Source of the DNA: Mixta gaviniae
Lineage (GTDB): Bacteria; Pseudomonadota; Gammaproteobacteria; Enterobacterales; Enterobacteriaceae
NCBI RefSeq assembly: GCF_002953195.1
Contig: NZ_CP026377.1
Coordinates: 868,001-932,000, forward strand
Reading direction: 5' to 3'
DNA: 64,000 nucleotides
Position numbers and translations under genes: made by a program. The notes under the pieces were generated by a model. That model worked only from the letters and a program-made list of their open reading frames with translations, was not told the DNA's origin and did not search any database. Shown here piece by piece: positions 32,615 to 41,214 of the stretch. Within the stretch, counting starts at the first letter, position 1. Each line of letters begins with the position of its first letter.

Positions 32615-32667
32615 GGAATCGTTACCTGGATAAGAAACGGCAAACCCGGCCGCAGCCGGGTTTCTCA

Positions 32668-33044
32668 TCAGTGAATGCGCGAGGGAACGGCAAGCCGGAA
32701 CACGGGAATATCGACATGGAACTGTTCGCCCCGATCGTCGACCATCACATAGTGTCCCTGCATGGTGCCCATCGGGGTTTCCAGCACCGCGCCGCTGGTA
32801 TACTGATACTCGTCGCCGGAGGGATAAGCGGCTGTTCGCCGATCACGCCGTCGCCCTGAACTTCGGTTTCGCGGCCGTTGCCGTTGGTGATCAGCCAGTA
32901 GCGGCTTAGCAGTTGCACGTTGTCACGCCCCAGGTTGCGGATGGTAATGGTATAGGCGAACACGTAGCGCTCTTCATCGGGGGATGACTGTGATTCGACG
33001 TAAAAACTCTGTACCTGAACACATACACGGGGCGATTCGTTCAT
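32668..33044 (-). pseudogene. apaG: ApaG, broken by a one-base deletion
   Basis: ApaG is a small fibronectin-III-like protein of about 125 residues whose function is unclear. The first 77 or so residues ([17 protein letters not shown] onward, through GEQPLIPP) match the family. Then the frame shifts at about 32815-32818, so the current frame continues with unrelated sequence and stops at 32745, giving 99 residues. Inserting one base restores the normal C-terminus: [14 protein letters not shown], then [14 protein letters not shown] and a stop at 32668. The total of 377 bases is one short of 126 codons. This may be a true mutation or a sequence error in a short G run. The rsmA stop lies three bases before its start. 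Confidence 0.88.
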
Positions 33045-33047
33045 GCC

Positions 33048-33869
33048 TTAACTCTCCTGCGACTCAGGGTGCGCAGTTAACCAGTTCGCTAACTGACAAT
33101 ATTGAGCGACGGTGATGTTCTCCGCGCGCAGGCTGCCGTCAACGCCGAGGCTTTCCATGACTTCGGCGCTGAACAGGTGGCCCAGGCTGTTGCGCAGCGT
33201 TTTGCGGCGCTTGCCGAAGGCTTCGGTGGTGATGCGGCTCAGCACGCGAATATCATCAACCGGATGCGGACGCGTTTTATGCGGCACCAGACGCACCACG
33301 GCAGAATCGACTTTCGGCGCCGGCGTAAAGGATTCCGGCGGCACTTCCAGCACCGGGATCACCTGGCAGTAGTACTGCGCCATCACGCTTAAGCGGCCAT
33401 AGGCTTTGCTGTTCGGGCCGGCAACCAGACGGTTGACCACCTCTTTTTGCAGCATAAAGTGCATATCTTTGATCGCATCAGTATAGCTGAAAAGATGGAA
33501 CATCAATGGCGTAGAGATATTGTAGGGCAGGTTGCCGAACACGCGCAGCGGCTGGCCTTTCTCCGCCGCGAGGCTGGAGAAATCGAAGGTCATGGCGTCC
33601 TGCTGGTAAATCGTCAGCTTCGGGCCGAGGAACGGATGCGTTTGCAGGCGCGCGGCCAGATCGCGATCCAGTTCGATAACGGTCAGCGCATCAAGGCGAT
33701 CGCCAACCGGCTCGGTCAGGGCGCCAAGGCCGGGACCAATCTCTACCATCGCCTCGCCGGGTTGCGGATGGATAGCCGTAACGATGCTTTCGATGATATA
33801 GGTGTCGTTAAGGAAGTTCTGCCCAAAACGTTTGCGGGCGAAATGACCCTGGTGGACGCGATTATTCAT
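33048..33869 (-). CDS. rsmA: 16S rRNA (adenine1518-N6/adenine1519-N6)-dimethyltransferase
   Basis: Dimethylates two adjacent adenines near the 3' end of 16S rRNA, a late checkpoint of small-subunit assembly (KsgA). It has 273 residues, as in E. coli. The SAM-binding motif is [14 protein letters not shown], and the catalytic motif [14 protein letters not shown] is intact. The start overlaps the pdxA stop by four bases. Confidence 0.97.
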   Translation of the reverse strand: MNNRVHQGHFARKRFGQNFLNDTYIIESIVTAIHPQPGEAMVEIGPGLGALTEPVGDRLDALTVIELDRDLAARLQTHPFLGPKLTIYQQDAMTFDFSSLAAEKGQPLRVFGNLPYNISTPLMFHLFSYTDAIKDMHFMLQKEVVNRLVAGPNSKAYGRLSVMAQYYCQVIPVLEVPPESFTPAPKVDSAVVRLVPHKTRPHPVDDIRVLSRITTEAFGKRRKTLRNSLGHLFSAEVMESLGVDGSLRAENITVAQYCQLANWLTAHPESQES

Positions 33870-34855
33870 TGGACTTCTTTGATCATAGTGATGGCGAGAT
33901 TAAGCGCCGTAATAAAGCTTCCCGCATCGGCGTTGCCCTGACCGGCCAGTTCAAGCGCGGTGCCGTGGTCAACGGAGGTACGGATAAAAGGCAGGCCAAG
34001 GGTGATATTCACCGCGCGGCCAAAGCCCTGGTATTTTAACACCGGCAGGCCCTGATCGTGATACATCGCCAGCACGGCGTCGGCATGCTGCAGGTATTTC
34101 GGCTGGAACAGCGTATCCGCCGGCAGCGGGCCGGTGAGATGCATGCCCCGCTGGCGTAACGTCTCCAGCGCCGGAATGATGGTATCGATCTCTTCGCGGC
34201 CCATATGTCCGCCTTCGCCGGCATGGGGATTCAGCCCGCACACCAGAATATGCGGTTGGGCGATGCCAAACTTGCGCTGGAGATCCTGATGCAGAATGCC
34301 AATCACTTCATGCAGGCTGGCTTTGGTGATGGCGTCCGGGACCGCTTTTAGCGGCAGATGCGTGGTGGCCAGCGCCACGCGCAGCGTTTCGGTCGCCAGC
34401 ATCATCACCACGCGATCGCAGGCGGCGCGCTCAGCAAAAAACTCCGTATGGCCGCTGAAGGCGATGCCGGCATCATTAATGACACCTTTATGCACCGGGC
34501 CGGTGATCAGCGCGGCGAATTCGCCGTTCAGGCAGCCGTCGCAGGCGCGGGCAAGCGTCTCCAGCACGTAGCGGCTGTTGGCAACGTCCAGCTCGCCGGC
34601 AACCACGGGCGCGGCCAGCGCGACCGGCAGCACGGTCAGGGTACCGGCGCGCTGCGGCTGCGCCGGCGCGTCGGGCTGATAGTCCCGCAGTGCGAGGGGC
34701 AGGCCCAGCTGCCGCGCGCGATCGGCGAGCAGCTGCGGCGAAGCGCAGACCACCAGTTCTACCGGCCAGTCGCGCTGCGCCAGCTGAAGGGCGACATCGG
34801 GACCAATCCCGGCGGGTTCGCCGGGAGTGATGACCACGCGAGCCTTACTGAGCAT
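33866..34855 (-). CDS. pdxA: 4-hydroxythreonine-4-phosphate dehydrogenase
   Basis: Oxidises 4-phosphohydroxythreonine in the DXP-dependent vitamin B6 pathway, using NAD and a divalent metal. The 329-residue length is usual. Motifs: [19 protein letters not shown] at the start, [25 protein letters not shown] and [13 protein letters not shown], which include the metal-binding histidines. It overlaps the end of surA and the start of rsmA, so translation is probably coupled. Confidence 0.97.
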   Translation of the reverse strand: MLSKARVVITPGEPAGIGPDVALQLAQRDWPVELVVCASPQLLADRARQLGLPLALRDYQPDAPAQPQRAGTLTVLPVALAAPVVAGELDVANSRYVLETLARACDGCLNGEFAALITGPVHKGVINDAGIAFSGHTEFFAERAACDRVVMMLATETLRVALATTHLPLKAVPDAITKASLHEVIGILHQDLQRKFGIAQPHILVCGLNPHAGEGGHMGREEIDTIIPALETLRQRGMHLTGPLPADTLFQPKYLQHADAVLAMYHDQGLPVLKYQGFGRAVNITLGLPFIRTSVDHGTALELAGQGNADAGSFITALNLAITMIKEVQ

Positions 34856-36140
34856 TGGCGTCCAGGATTTTTACGTAGGCGCTGGCGCGCTGTTCCTGCA
34901 TCCAGGTTTGCGCTTCTTCCGCAAACTTGCGGTTGAACAGCAGACGATAGGCGCGCTCTTTCTGCGCCGCATCGGTTTTATCAACCTTGCGCGTGTCCAG
35001 CAGCTGGATCAGATGCCAGCCGAAAGAGGAATGCACTGGCTGGCTGGTTTCGCCTTTGCTCAGGCGCAGCAGCGCATCGCGGAAGGCCGGATCGTAGATT
35101 TCCGGAGAACTCCAGCCCAGATCGCCACCCTGGTTGGCGGAACCCGGATCGTCGGAGAACTGTTTCGCCGCCGCGGCGAAGCTGGTTTTACCGCTTTTGA
35201 TCTCTTCGGCGATCTGTTGCAGTTTCTGGCGCGCCTGATCGTCGGTCAGGATCGGCGACGGTTTCAGCAGAATATGACGTGCATGCACTTCGGTAACGGA
35301 GATATTCTGGCTCTCGCCGCGCAGGTCATTCACTTTCAGGATATGAAAGCCGACGCCGGAGCGGATTGGGCCGACGATATCGCCTTTTTTCGCGGTGCTG
35401 AGCGCCTGCGCGAACAGCGTCGGCAGCTCTTCAATTTTGCCCCAGCCCATGTTGCCGCCCTGTAGCGCCTGGGAGTCGGCGGAGTAGGTGACCGCCAGCT
35501 TACCGAAATCGGCACCGCTGTTCAGTTCGCCCATCAGCTGCTTCGCCAGCTTCTCCTGATCGTCAACCTGCTGTTGCGTCGGGTTTTCCGGCAGCGGCAG
35601 CAGGATGTGGCTGATATTCAGCTCGGTGCCCTGGCTGTTTTGCGCGGAAACCTGTTTTGCCAGCGTGTCCACTTCCTGCGGCAGGATGGTGACACGGCGA
35701 CGCACTTCGTTGTTGCGCACTTCGGCGATCTGCATCTCTTTGCGGATCTGCTCACGATAGGCGTTGTAGTTCACGCCATCGTAGGCCAGACGGCTGCGCA
35801 TCTGATCCAGCGACATGCGGTTCTGCGCGGCGATATTGGCAATAGCCTGATCCAGCTGCTGATCGCTGATCTGCACGCCCATCTGTTTGCCCATCTGCAG
35901 AATGATGTTATCCATCACCAGACGTTCGACGATCTGATGGCGCAGCGTGCGGTCATCGGGCAGCTGCTGTCCAGCCTGCTGCGCCTGCGCTTTTACCGAG
36001 TGCATCATGCCGTCAACGTCACTTTCCAGAACGACGCCGTTGTTGACCACGGCGGCAACTTTATCAACTACCTGCGGGGCTGCGATCGCGGTATTGGCGG
36101 CCAGCGCCACACCCAGTATCAGCATTCTCCAGTTCTTCAT
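34845..36140 (-). CDS. surA: Periplasmic chaperone and peptidyl-prolyl isomerase SurA
   Basis: Escorts unfolded outer-membrane proteins through the periplasm to the BAM complex. The 431-residue precursor has a signal peptide ending NTAIA near residue 20. A chaperone domain follows, then two parvulin PPIase domains (near 170-270, with [11 protein letters not shown], and 282-380, with [11 protein letters not shown]), and a C-terminal helix. It lies 54 bases after lptD and overlaps pdxA by 11 bases. Confidence 0.97.
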   Translation of the reverse strand: MKNWRMLILGVALAANTAIAAPQVVDKVAAVVNNGVVLESDVDGMMHSVKAQAQQAGQQLPDDRTLRHQIVERLVMDNIILQMGKQMGVQISDQQLDQAIANIAAQNRMSLDQMRSRLAYDGVNYNAYREQIRKEMQIAEVRNNEVRRRVTILPQEVDTLAKQVSAQNSQGTELNISHILLPLPENPTQQQVDDQEKLAKQLMGELNSGADFGKLAVTYSADSQALQGGNMGWGKIEELPTLFAQALSTAKKGDIVGPIRSGVGFHILKVNDLRGESQNISVTEVHARHILLKPSPILTDDQARQKLQQIAEEIKSGKTSFAAAAKQFSDDPGSANQGGDLGWSSPEIYDPAFRDALLRLSKGETSQPVHSSFGWHLIQLLDTRKVDKTDAAQKERAYRLLFNRKFAEEAQTWMQEQRASAYVKILDANAQ

Positions 36141-36194
36141 ACGTTTTCCATTTTTCTTTCCGCACTGCGGGTTTGCCTGTCAAACATTACAACA

Positions 36195-38555
36195 TCAGAA
36201 AGCGCGCTGGTAAGGCATAATGCCCTGACGTAGCATTTGGTTGCTGCCCAGCCCATAGTTCGGGCTCAGGCCACGCAACTCAATGTTGAATGAGATTTGG
36301 TTTTCATACTTGCTGTTGTCGTTTTCCCAGCCGTTGATTTTGCGCTCATAACCCACGCGGATAGCGTAACAGCAGGAGCTATATTGCAACCCGACCAGCT
36401 GATCGGCAGGCTGTTTTTCCTTGGTATCGTAGTAGTAAGCGCCTACGACCGCCCAGGAGTCAGCGATGGGCCAGCTGGCTGTCATACCGACCTGCGAAAT
36501 ACCGTTCTCGTAAATCGGGTTGTTGGTAATGTTGCGGTTCAGCGCGCTGGCCACATATTCCGGGCTGCTGTAACGGTAGTTCAGCTGCACCATGCGGTCG
36601 GCGTCGCGGCGGTATTCCAGCACCGCATTGCCCTGCGCAACGTTATCCAGACGCGTATCATACTGCACGCCGCCGCGGACGCCCCAGCGATCGCTAACGC
36701 GCCAGTAAGTGTCGCCGGCCCAAATCAGGCTGCCGGTGTCATCTTCATCGCTGGTGTTGTTCAGCCCGGTGCGCGACGGGGTAAACGAGTAGATTTGACC
36801 TACGGACAGGTTAAAACGTTCAACCAGATCGTTATCATAAATACGCGTCGTCAGACCGCTCGCCACCTGGTTGGCGGAGGCAATGCGATCCAGACCGCTG
36901 TAAGTGCGATCGCGGAACAGGCCGGTGTAGTCGGTTTGCAGCAGCGTGGAGTCATACGCCTGGATATGGCTCTGATCGCGGTACGGAATATAGAGATACT
37001 GTACACGCGGCTCCAGCGTCTGGGTGTAGCCCTGCGCCCAGTTCATATCGCGGTCGAACACCATGCGGCCATCGACTTTAAACTGCGGCATAACGCGGTT
37101 CACATCTTCTTTCAGCTGGTTATTCGCATTATTTGGCTGTGCGTTGTAATAATCGACATCGCTCTGCTGGTAGTGGGTCGCCAGCAGTTTCGCTTCGGTG
37201 TTCAGGCTGCCCCAGTCGTTGGCCAGCGGCAGGTTGATCGTCGGTTCAAGGTGCAGGCGCACCGCATCCGGCAGATCGTCGTTCACATTGGTAAACTGCA
37301 CCGCCTGCGCATAGAGGCGCGTATCGAACGGCCCGATATCGTTTTTATAGTAGTTAAAATCGAACTGCGGCTGCGCGCGGTAAATGTTCCGGGAGCGGTT
37401 GGTGTCGAACACCTGGAAGTCTTTGCTGGAGAGCGTGGCGTCCCAGTTAGTATCCGCATAGCCGACGCTGAACTTCTGCGAAGCGTAGCCGTCGGTGGTG
37501 GAGTAGTACTTCGAGTCGAGATCCTGGAAATAGTAAGGATCGCTGACTTTGGTGTAGTCAGCGCTGAAACGCCAGTGCTGCTGGTAAACGCCGGAGTGAC
37601 GCCAGAAGAAGAGCCAGCGGTTGGAGTCGCCGTCGTTGGAGTTGCGCGCCGCTTCGTCTCGCTTGTATTCGTCGTCGCTCGGCAGGTAGTCGAACTCCAC
37701 CAGGCCGGTGCCCGCCTGAGTCAGATAGCGGAACTCATTCTGCCACTGCAGCCCGCGCTTGCTGAGATAGTTCGGCGTAATGGTGGCATCCATCTGCGGC
37801 GCGATGTTCCAGTAGTAGGGCAGCGCGAACTGGAAGCCGTCATTATTACTGTATTTCGCATTCGGGATCAGGAAACCGGAACGGCGGCGATCGCCGATCG
37901 GCAGCTGCAGGTAGGGGCTGTAGAAAACTGGCACCGGGCCGAGCTTAAAGCGCGCGTTCCAGATCTCCGCCACCTGCTCTTCACGATCCTGGATGACCTG
38001 CGAACCGACCACGCTCCAGCTATTGCTGCCCGGCAGACAGGAGGTAAAGGTGCCGTTTTCCAGAATGGTGTAGCGGTTGTCGCCGCGCAGCTTCATCTGA
38101 TCGGCGGTGCCGCGGCCCTGGCGTCCCACCATCTGATAGTCGCCGTTCCAGACGTTGGTATCTTTGGTATTGAGGTTTGACCAGGCTTTCGGACCTTTCA
38201 GGATGACCTGATTGTCGTCGTAATGCACATTACCCAGCGCATCGACGGTGCGAACCGGCGTGGTCTGGCCCGGCTGCTGACGCTGGTGCAGCTGCACTTC
38301 GTCAGAACGCAGACGGCTGTTGCCCTGCTGAATATCGACTTTGCCGGTAAATACCGCGTCGTCAGGGTAGTTACCCCTGGCGTTATCAGAATGTATCGTT
38401 ACCGGCAGTTGATTCGCGTCGCCCTGTACCAGGGGACGGTTATAACTTGGTACGCCCAGCATACACTGCGACATCAGATCGTCGGCGAGGGAGTGCTGAC
38501 TATAAAGCGCTGCGCCAATCATCGTGGCCAGCAGTGTGGGTATACGTTTTTTCAT
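36195..38555 (-). CDS. lptD: LPS-assembly protein LptD
   Basis: Outer-membrane barrel that, with LptE, inserts lipopolysaccharide into the outer leaflet. From [14 protein letters not shown] it has 786 residues (E. coli 784), with a signal peptide ending SLA at residue 24. The N-terminal OstA/LptA-like jellyroll comes before the barrel. Disulfide cysteines C31 (SQCMLGV), the FTSCLPGS cysteine and the SSCCYA pair are all present. A longer upstream start adds 12 non-signal residues and is rejected. It is the first gene of the cluster; djlA is divergent. Confidence 0.97.
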   Translation of the reverse strand: MKKRIPTLLATMIGAALYSQHSLADDLMSQCMLGVPSYNRPLVQGDANQLPVTIHSDNARGNYPDDAVFTGKVDIQQGNSRLRSDEVQLHQRQQPGQTTPVRTVDALGNVHYDDNQVILKGPKAWSNLNTKDTNVWNGDYQMVGRQGRGTADQMKLRGDNRYTILENGTFTSCLPGSNSWSVVGSQVIQDREEQVAEIWNARFKLGPVPVFYSPYLQLPIGDRRRSGFLIPNAKYSNNDGFQFALPYYWNIAPQMDATITPNYLSKRGLQWQNEFRYLTQAGTGLVEFDYLPSDDEYKRDEAARNSNDGDSNRWLFFWRHSGVYQQHWRFSADYTKVSDPYYFQDLDSKYYSTTDGYASQKFSVGYADTNWDATLSSKDFQVFDTNRSRNIYRAQPQFDFNYYKNDIGPFDTRLYAQAVQFTNVNDDLPDAVRLHLEPTINLPLANDWGSLNTEAKLLATHYQQSDVDYYNAQPNNANNQLKEDVNRVMPQFKVDGRMVFDRDMNWAQGYTQTLEPRVQYLYIPYRDQSHIQAYDSTLLQTDYTGLFRDRTYSGLDRIASANQVASGLTTRIYDNDLVERFNLSVGQIYSFTPSRTGLNNTSDEDDTGSLIWAGDTYWRVSDRWGVRGGVQYDTRLDNVAQGNAVLEYRRDADRMVQLNYRYSSPEYVASALNRNITNNPIYENGISQVGMTASWPIADSWAVVGAYYYDTKEKQPADQLVGLQYSSCCYAIRVGYERKINGWENDNSKYENQISFNIELRGLSPNYGLGSNQMLRQGIMPYQRAF

Positions 38556-38737
38556 ACGCGGTATCGAGAATTCCGTAATTACTGGCATCATGCCGACAAA
38601 ACGGTCAGAGACTAACGTACTGCACTGCGTTGCGCCAGTGTTAATCCTTGCCTGTCCGCGTTGCCGTTAGGCAGTGAGATAAATGACAGGTATGATAATG
38701 CAATTTTTATCCTTCGGCATGGCGAATTGAGGAGTAT

Positions 38738-39562
38738 ATGCGCTATTGGGGAAAAGTAATTGGTCTGGTGCTGGGATTGCTTTCCGGCGCAGGCTTTTGG
38801 GGACTGCTGATTGGCCTGCTGCTCGGCCATCTGGTCGATAAAATCCGCGAGACGCAGGGCAGGGCCTATTTTTCAAATAATCAGACCCGACAGACGATTT
38901 TTTTCCGCACCACCTTTCAGGTGATGGGGCATTTAAGCAAAGCGAAAGGGCGCGTGACCGAAGCGGATATTCAGATCGCCTCATTGCAGATGGATCGCAT
39001 GCAGCTGCACGGCGCGGCGCGCACTCAGGCGCAGCAGGCTTTTCGTGAAGGCAAGCAGAGCGACTATCCGTTGCGAAACAAGCTGCGCGAACTGCGCAGC
39101 GCCTGTTTCGGCCGTTTCGATTTGATTCGGATGTTTCTGGAAATCCAGATTCAGGCGGCGTTCGCCGACGGCACGCTGCATCCGAATGAGCGTCAGGTGC
39201 TGTATGTGATCGCGGAAGAGTTAGGCATTTCGCGCGTGCAGTTCGAGCAGTATCTGCGAATGATGGAAGGCGGTCAGCAATTTGGCGGCGGCCACGCCTG
39301 GGGCGGGTCCTCGCAGGGCGGAGCGCGTTACGGTGCGCAGCAAGGGCCGACGCTGGAGGCCGCCTGTAAGGTGCTGGGCGTGAAGCCGACCGATGACTAT
39401 ATGACGATCAAGCGCGCCTGGCGCAAGCTGATGGCGGAACATCACCCCGATAAGCTGGTGGCGAAAGGTTTGCCGCCGGAGATGATGGAGATGGCGAAGC
39501 AGAAGGCGCAGGAGATTCAGGCGGCATGGGATCTGATCCGCAAAGAGAGAAACTTTAAGTAG
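38738..39562 (+). CDS. djlA: Membrane-anchored DnaJ-like co-chaperone DjlA
   Basis: Inner-membrane co-chaperone of DnaK that activates the Rcs envelope response when overproduced in E. coli. It has 274 residues with a glycine-rich N-terminal membrane helix (about 6-30, [20 protein letters not shown]), a TerB-like middle domain, and a C-terminal J domain with HPD at 236-238. It is divergent from lptD and followed by a long repeat-rich gap. Confidence 0.96.
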   Translation: MRYWGKVIGLVLGLLSGAGFWGLLIGLLLGHLVDKIRETQGRAYFSNNQTRQTIFFRTTFQVMGHLSKAKGRVTEADIQIASLQMDRMQLHGAARTQAQQAFREGKQSDYPLRNKLRELRSACFGRFDLIRMFLEIQIQAAFADGTLHPNERQVLYVIAEELGISRVQFEQYLRMMEGGQQFGGGHAWGGSSQGGARYGAQQGPTLEAACKVLGVKPTDDYMTIKRAWRKLMAEHHPDKLVAKGLPPEMMEMAKQKAQEIQAAWDLIRKERNFK

Positions 39563-39640
39563 CGCGCGGCGCAGGGGAAACGGTTCCTGGGCGGCGTTGC
39601 GATAAAGGTTGCCCGGCGTCCAAACCTTTCTGCGCGGGCG

Positions 39641-39780
39641 TTAAAGAAAGGTTTTCTGCGGCAAGCTCTTTTCCGGCCAGCTTTTGCCTGGCGCCGTTAA
39701 AGAAAGGTTTTCGGCGCAATTCCTTTTCCGTGCCGGCATTAAAGGGCGGTTTTCTACGGAAAGCCCTTTTCCGTGCCGGT
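39641..39780 (+). repeat. Three degenerate copies of a 42-56-base repeat
   Basis: Units begin at 39641, 39697 and 39739. Each starts TTAAAGAAAGGTTTTC, or TTAAAGGGCGGTTTTC in the third copy, and ends with a CTTTTCCG segment, followed by TGCCGG in the last two. The pattern suggests local duplication of a dispersed repeat. Confidence 0.7.
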
Positions 39781-39829
39781 CAGAAGAGGGGCTGTCCGTT
39801 CGGCGGGACGGCATCGACCCCTCCCTGTG

Positions 39830-39863
39830 GGGCCTCCCGCGCCGTTCCTGGCGCGGGAGGCCC
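39830..39863. repeat. Perfect 14-bp hairpin
   Basis: GGGCCTCCCGCGCC and GGCGCGGGAGGCCC pair exactly around GTTCCT. The stem is too long and GC-rich to be chance, and there is no T tract. A REP-like or transcript-stabilising element is possible. Confidence 0.75.
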
Positions 39864-40047
39864 GCCTCTTCGGCCAGCCTCTTTTCTTCTTCTGATCGCC
39901 TGCCTTCATACTTCACCTGCCGGGAAAATACGGCTCCTCCCTCTGTTTCAGTAACAATGAATACGCCTTCAGCTCCTGGCGCTCAGCATCACATGAGCAA
40001 AGGATACGACATCCAAAAAGCAGAGCAGGTGTCGCTGAGATTAAAAC

Positions 40048-40390
40048 GCAGCAAACAGGCCATGTTAAAGGTTAGAGAGCGGCGGGCAGACAACACTAAA
40101 ACGTAGTGAGCGGCGTACAGACAACGCCGAAGCCTGAAGCGCGGCGGGCAGACGGACACTAAAACGTAGAGAGCGGCGTACAGACAGCGCGAAAGCCTGA
40201 AGCGCGGCGAACAGACGACACTAAAACGTAGAGAGCGGCGAACAGACAATGCCAAAGCCTGAAGCGCGGCGAACAGACGACACTAAAACGTAGAGAGCGG
40301 CGAACAGACAATGCCAAAGCCTGAAGCGCGACGGGCAGATGGACACTGATGTTAAGGAAGCGGCAGGCAGGCCGTGTAGTAAAGCCTCCG
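40048..40390. repeat. Eleven-unit 31-bp periodic array
   Basis: The core GCGGCGAACAGAC (with variants) recurs at 40048, 40079, 40110, 40141, 40173, 40204, 40235, 40266, 40297, 40328 and 40360, i.e. every 31 or 32 bases. Units alternate between two types: one continues GACACTAAAACGTAGAG, the other AATGCCAAAGCCTGAAG. The dimeric 62-bp unit is identical in the copies at 40204 and 40266, and the outer units are degenerate. It is not a CRISPR (see findings). Confidence 0.9.
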
Positions 40391-40457
40391 CGTCAGGGAT
40401 GACGCGGCGGAGTCTCCAGGGATGGATTGACGACGTCTTTACGGAACGGCCTGCCTG
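40364..40457. repeat. Nested inverted repeat flanking the array
   Basis: CAGGCAGGCCGT (40364-40375) is mirrored by ACGGCCTGCCTG (40446-40457). Inside, CTCCGCGTC at 40386 pairs with GACGCGGCGGAG at 40401 with small bulges. CAGGGATG occurs twice in the loop region. It looks like a REP/ERIC-class palindromic unit. Confidence 0.65.
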
Positions 40458-40540
40458 TCGCTGACTGCGCAGACGGGCGTCAACGTCTGATCCGCCGCGC
40501 CATCACTAACGCAGCAGCCCACTCAGCCCGCCGCAAGCCA

Positions 40541-41194
40541 TCAAAAATCGGCTGGCTGGCGGAACGTCATGCGGTTGCCGAAAGCAGGGTGGGTAATCGT
40601 CAGCGACTCGGCGTGCAGCTGCAAACGCGGCGCCATCGCCAGCGCCGCCTCGTGCGCATAAAAACGATCGCCCAGAATCGGATGGCCTAACGCCTGCATA
40701 TGCACGCGTAATTGATGCGAACGACCAGTAATCGGCTTCAGCTGGATACGCGCGGAGTTATCCGCCGCCCGATCCAGCACCTGATACTCCGTCTGGGCCG
40801 ATTTCCCGGTCTCAAAACAGACCTTCTGCATCGGACGATTCGGCCAGTCACAAATCAACGGCAGATCCACCAAACCCTCATCCTTCTCAGGATGGCCCCA
40901 GATACGCGCTACATAGCTTTTTTCCGGCTCGCGATCGCGGAACTGACGCTTCAGCTCGCGCTCGGCTGCCTTAGTCAACGCGACCACCAGCACGCCGCTG
41001 GTGGCCATATCCAGACGATGCACCGATTCAGCCTGCGGGAAATCGCGCTGAACACGCGTCATCACGCTGTCTTTATGCTCCTCAAGACGGCCCGGCACGG
41101 ACAATAACCCGCTTGGCTTATTGACCACCATAATGTGGTCGTCCTGATACAAAATATGCAGCCAGGGTTCCAGCGGCGGGTTATAGGGTTCCAT
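40541..41194 (-). CDS. rluA: Dual-specificity pseudouridine synthase RluA
   Basis: Makes pseudouridine 746 in 23S rRNA and pseudouridine 32 in several tRNAs. The 217-residue protein (E. coli 219) has the catalytic motif ESVHRLDMATSGVLV, with D62 as the expected nucleophile, and GRSHQLRVHMQALGHPILGD. It lies 20 bases downstream of rapA on the same strand. Confidence 0.97.
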   Translation of the reverse strand: MEPYNPPLEPWLHILYQDDHIMVVNKPSGLLSVPGRLEEHKDSVMTRVQRDFPQAESVHRLDMATSGVLVVALTKAAERELKRQFRDREPEKSYVARIWGHPEKDEGLVDLPLICDWPNRPMQKVCFETGKSAQTEYQVLDRAADNSARIQLKPITGRSHQLRVHMQALGHPILGDRFYAHEAALAMAPRLQLHAESLTITHPAFGNRMTFRQPADF

Positions 41195-41214
41195 CGTCTG
41201 CCTCTCCGGTTCGC

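Larger units (their letters stand above)
39563..40540. other. Repeat-rich, non-coding gap between djlA and rluA
   Basis: About 980 bases without a credible gene. From left to right: three related copies of a TTAAAGAAAGG-type repeat, a perfect 14-bp hairpin, an AT-richer spacer, an eleven-unit 31-bp array, and a nested inverted repeat next to the end of rluA. Open frames across the array are not coding, because the period is not a multiple of three in repeating blocks and no domain is recognisable. Confidence 0.75.

Noticed and set aside
32745..33044. Programmed frameshift in apaG
   Set aside because: No slippery heptamer or stimulatory structure is seen at the shift, so a plain deletion or sequence error is more likely.
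36297..38180. Open frame of 627 codons on the plus strand across lptD
   Set aside because: Antisense of lptD, rich in Val, Arg and Ile in low-complexity order; no domain.
39684..40106. Possible 140-codon gene in the djlA-rluA gap
   Set aside because: It runs through the TTAAAGAAAGG repeats, the long hairpin and the start of the 31-bp array. No domain or ribosome-binding site supports it.
40048..40390. CRISPR array
   Set aside because: The constant part is only about 13 bases, the intervening parts repeat in two alternating types, and no cas gene is nearby.
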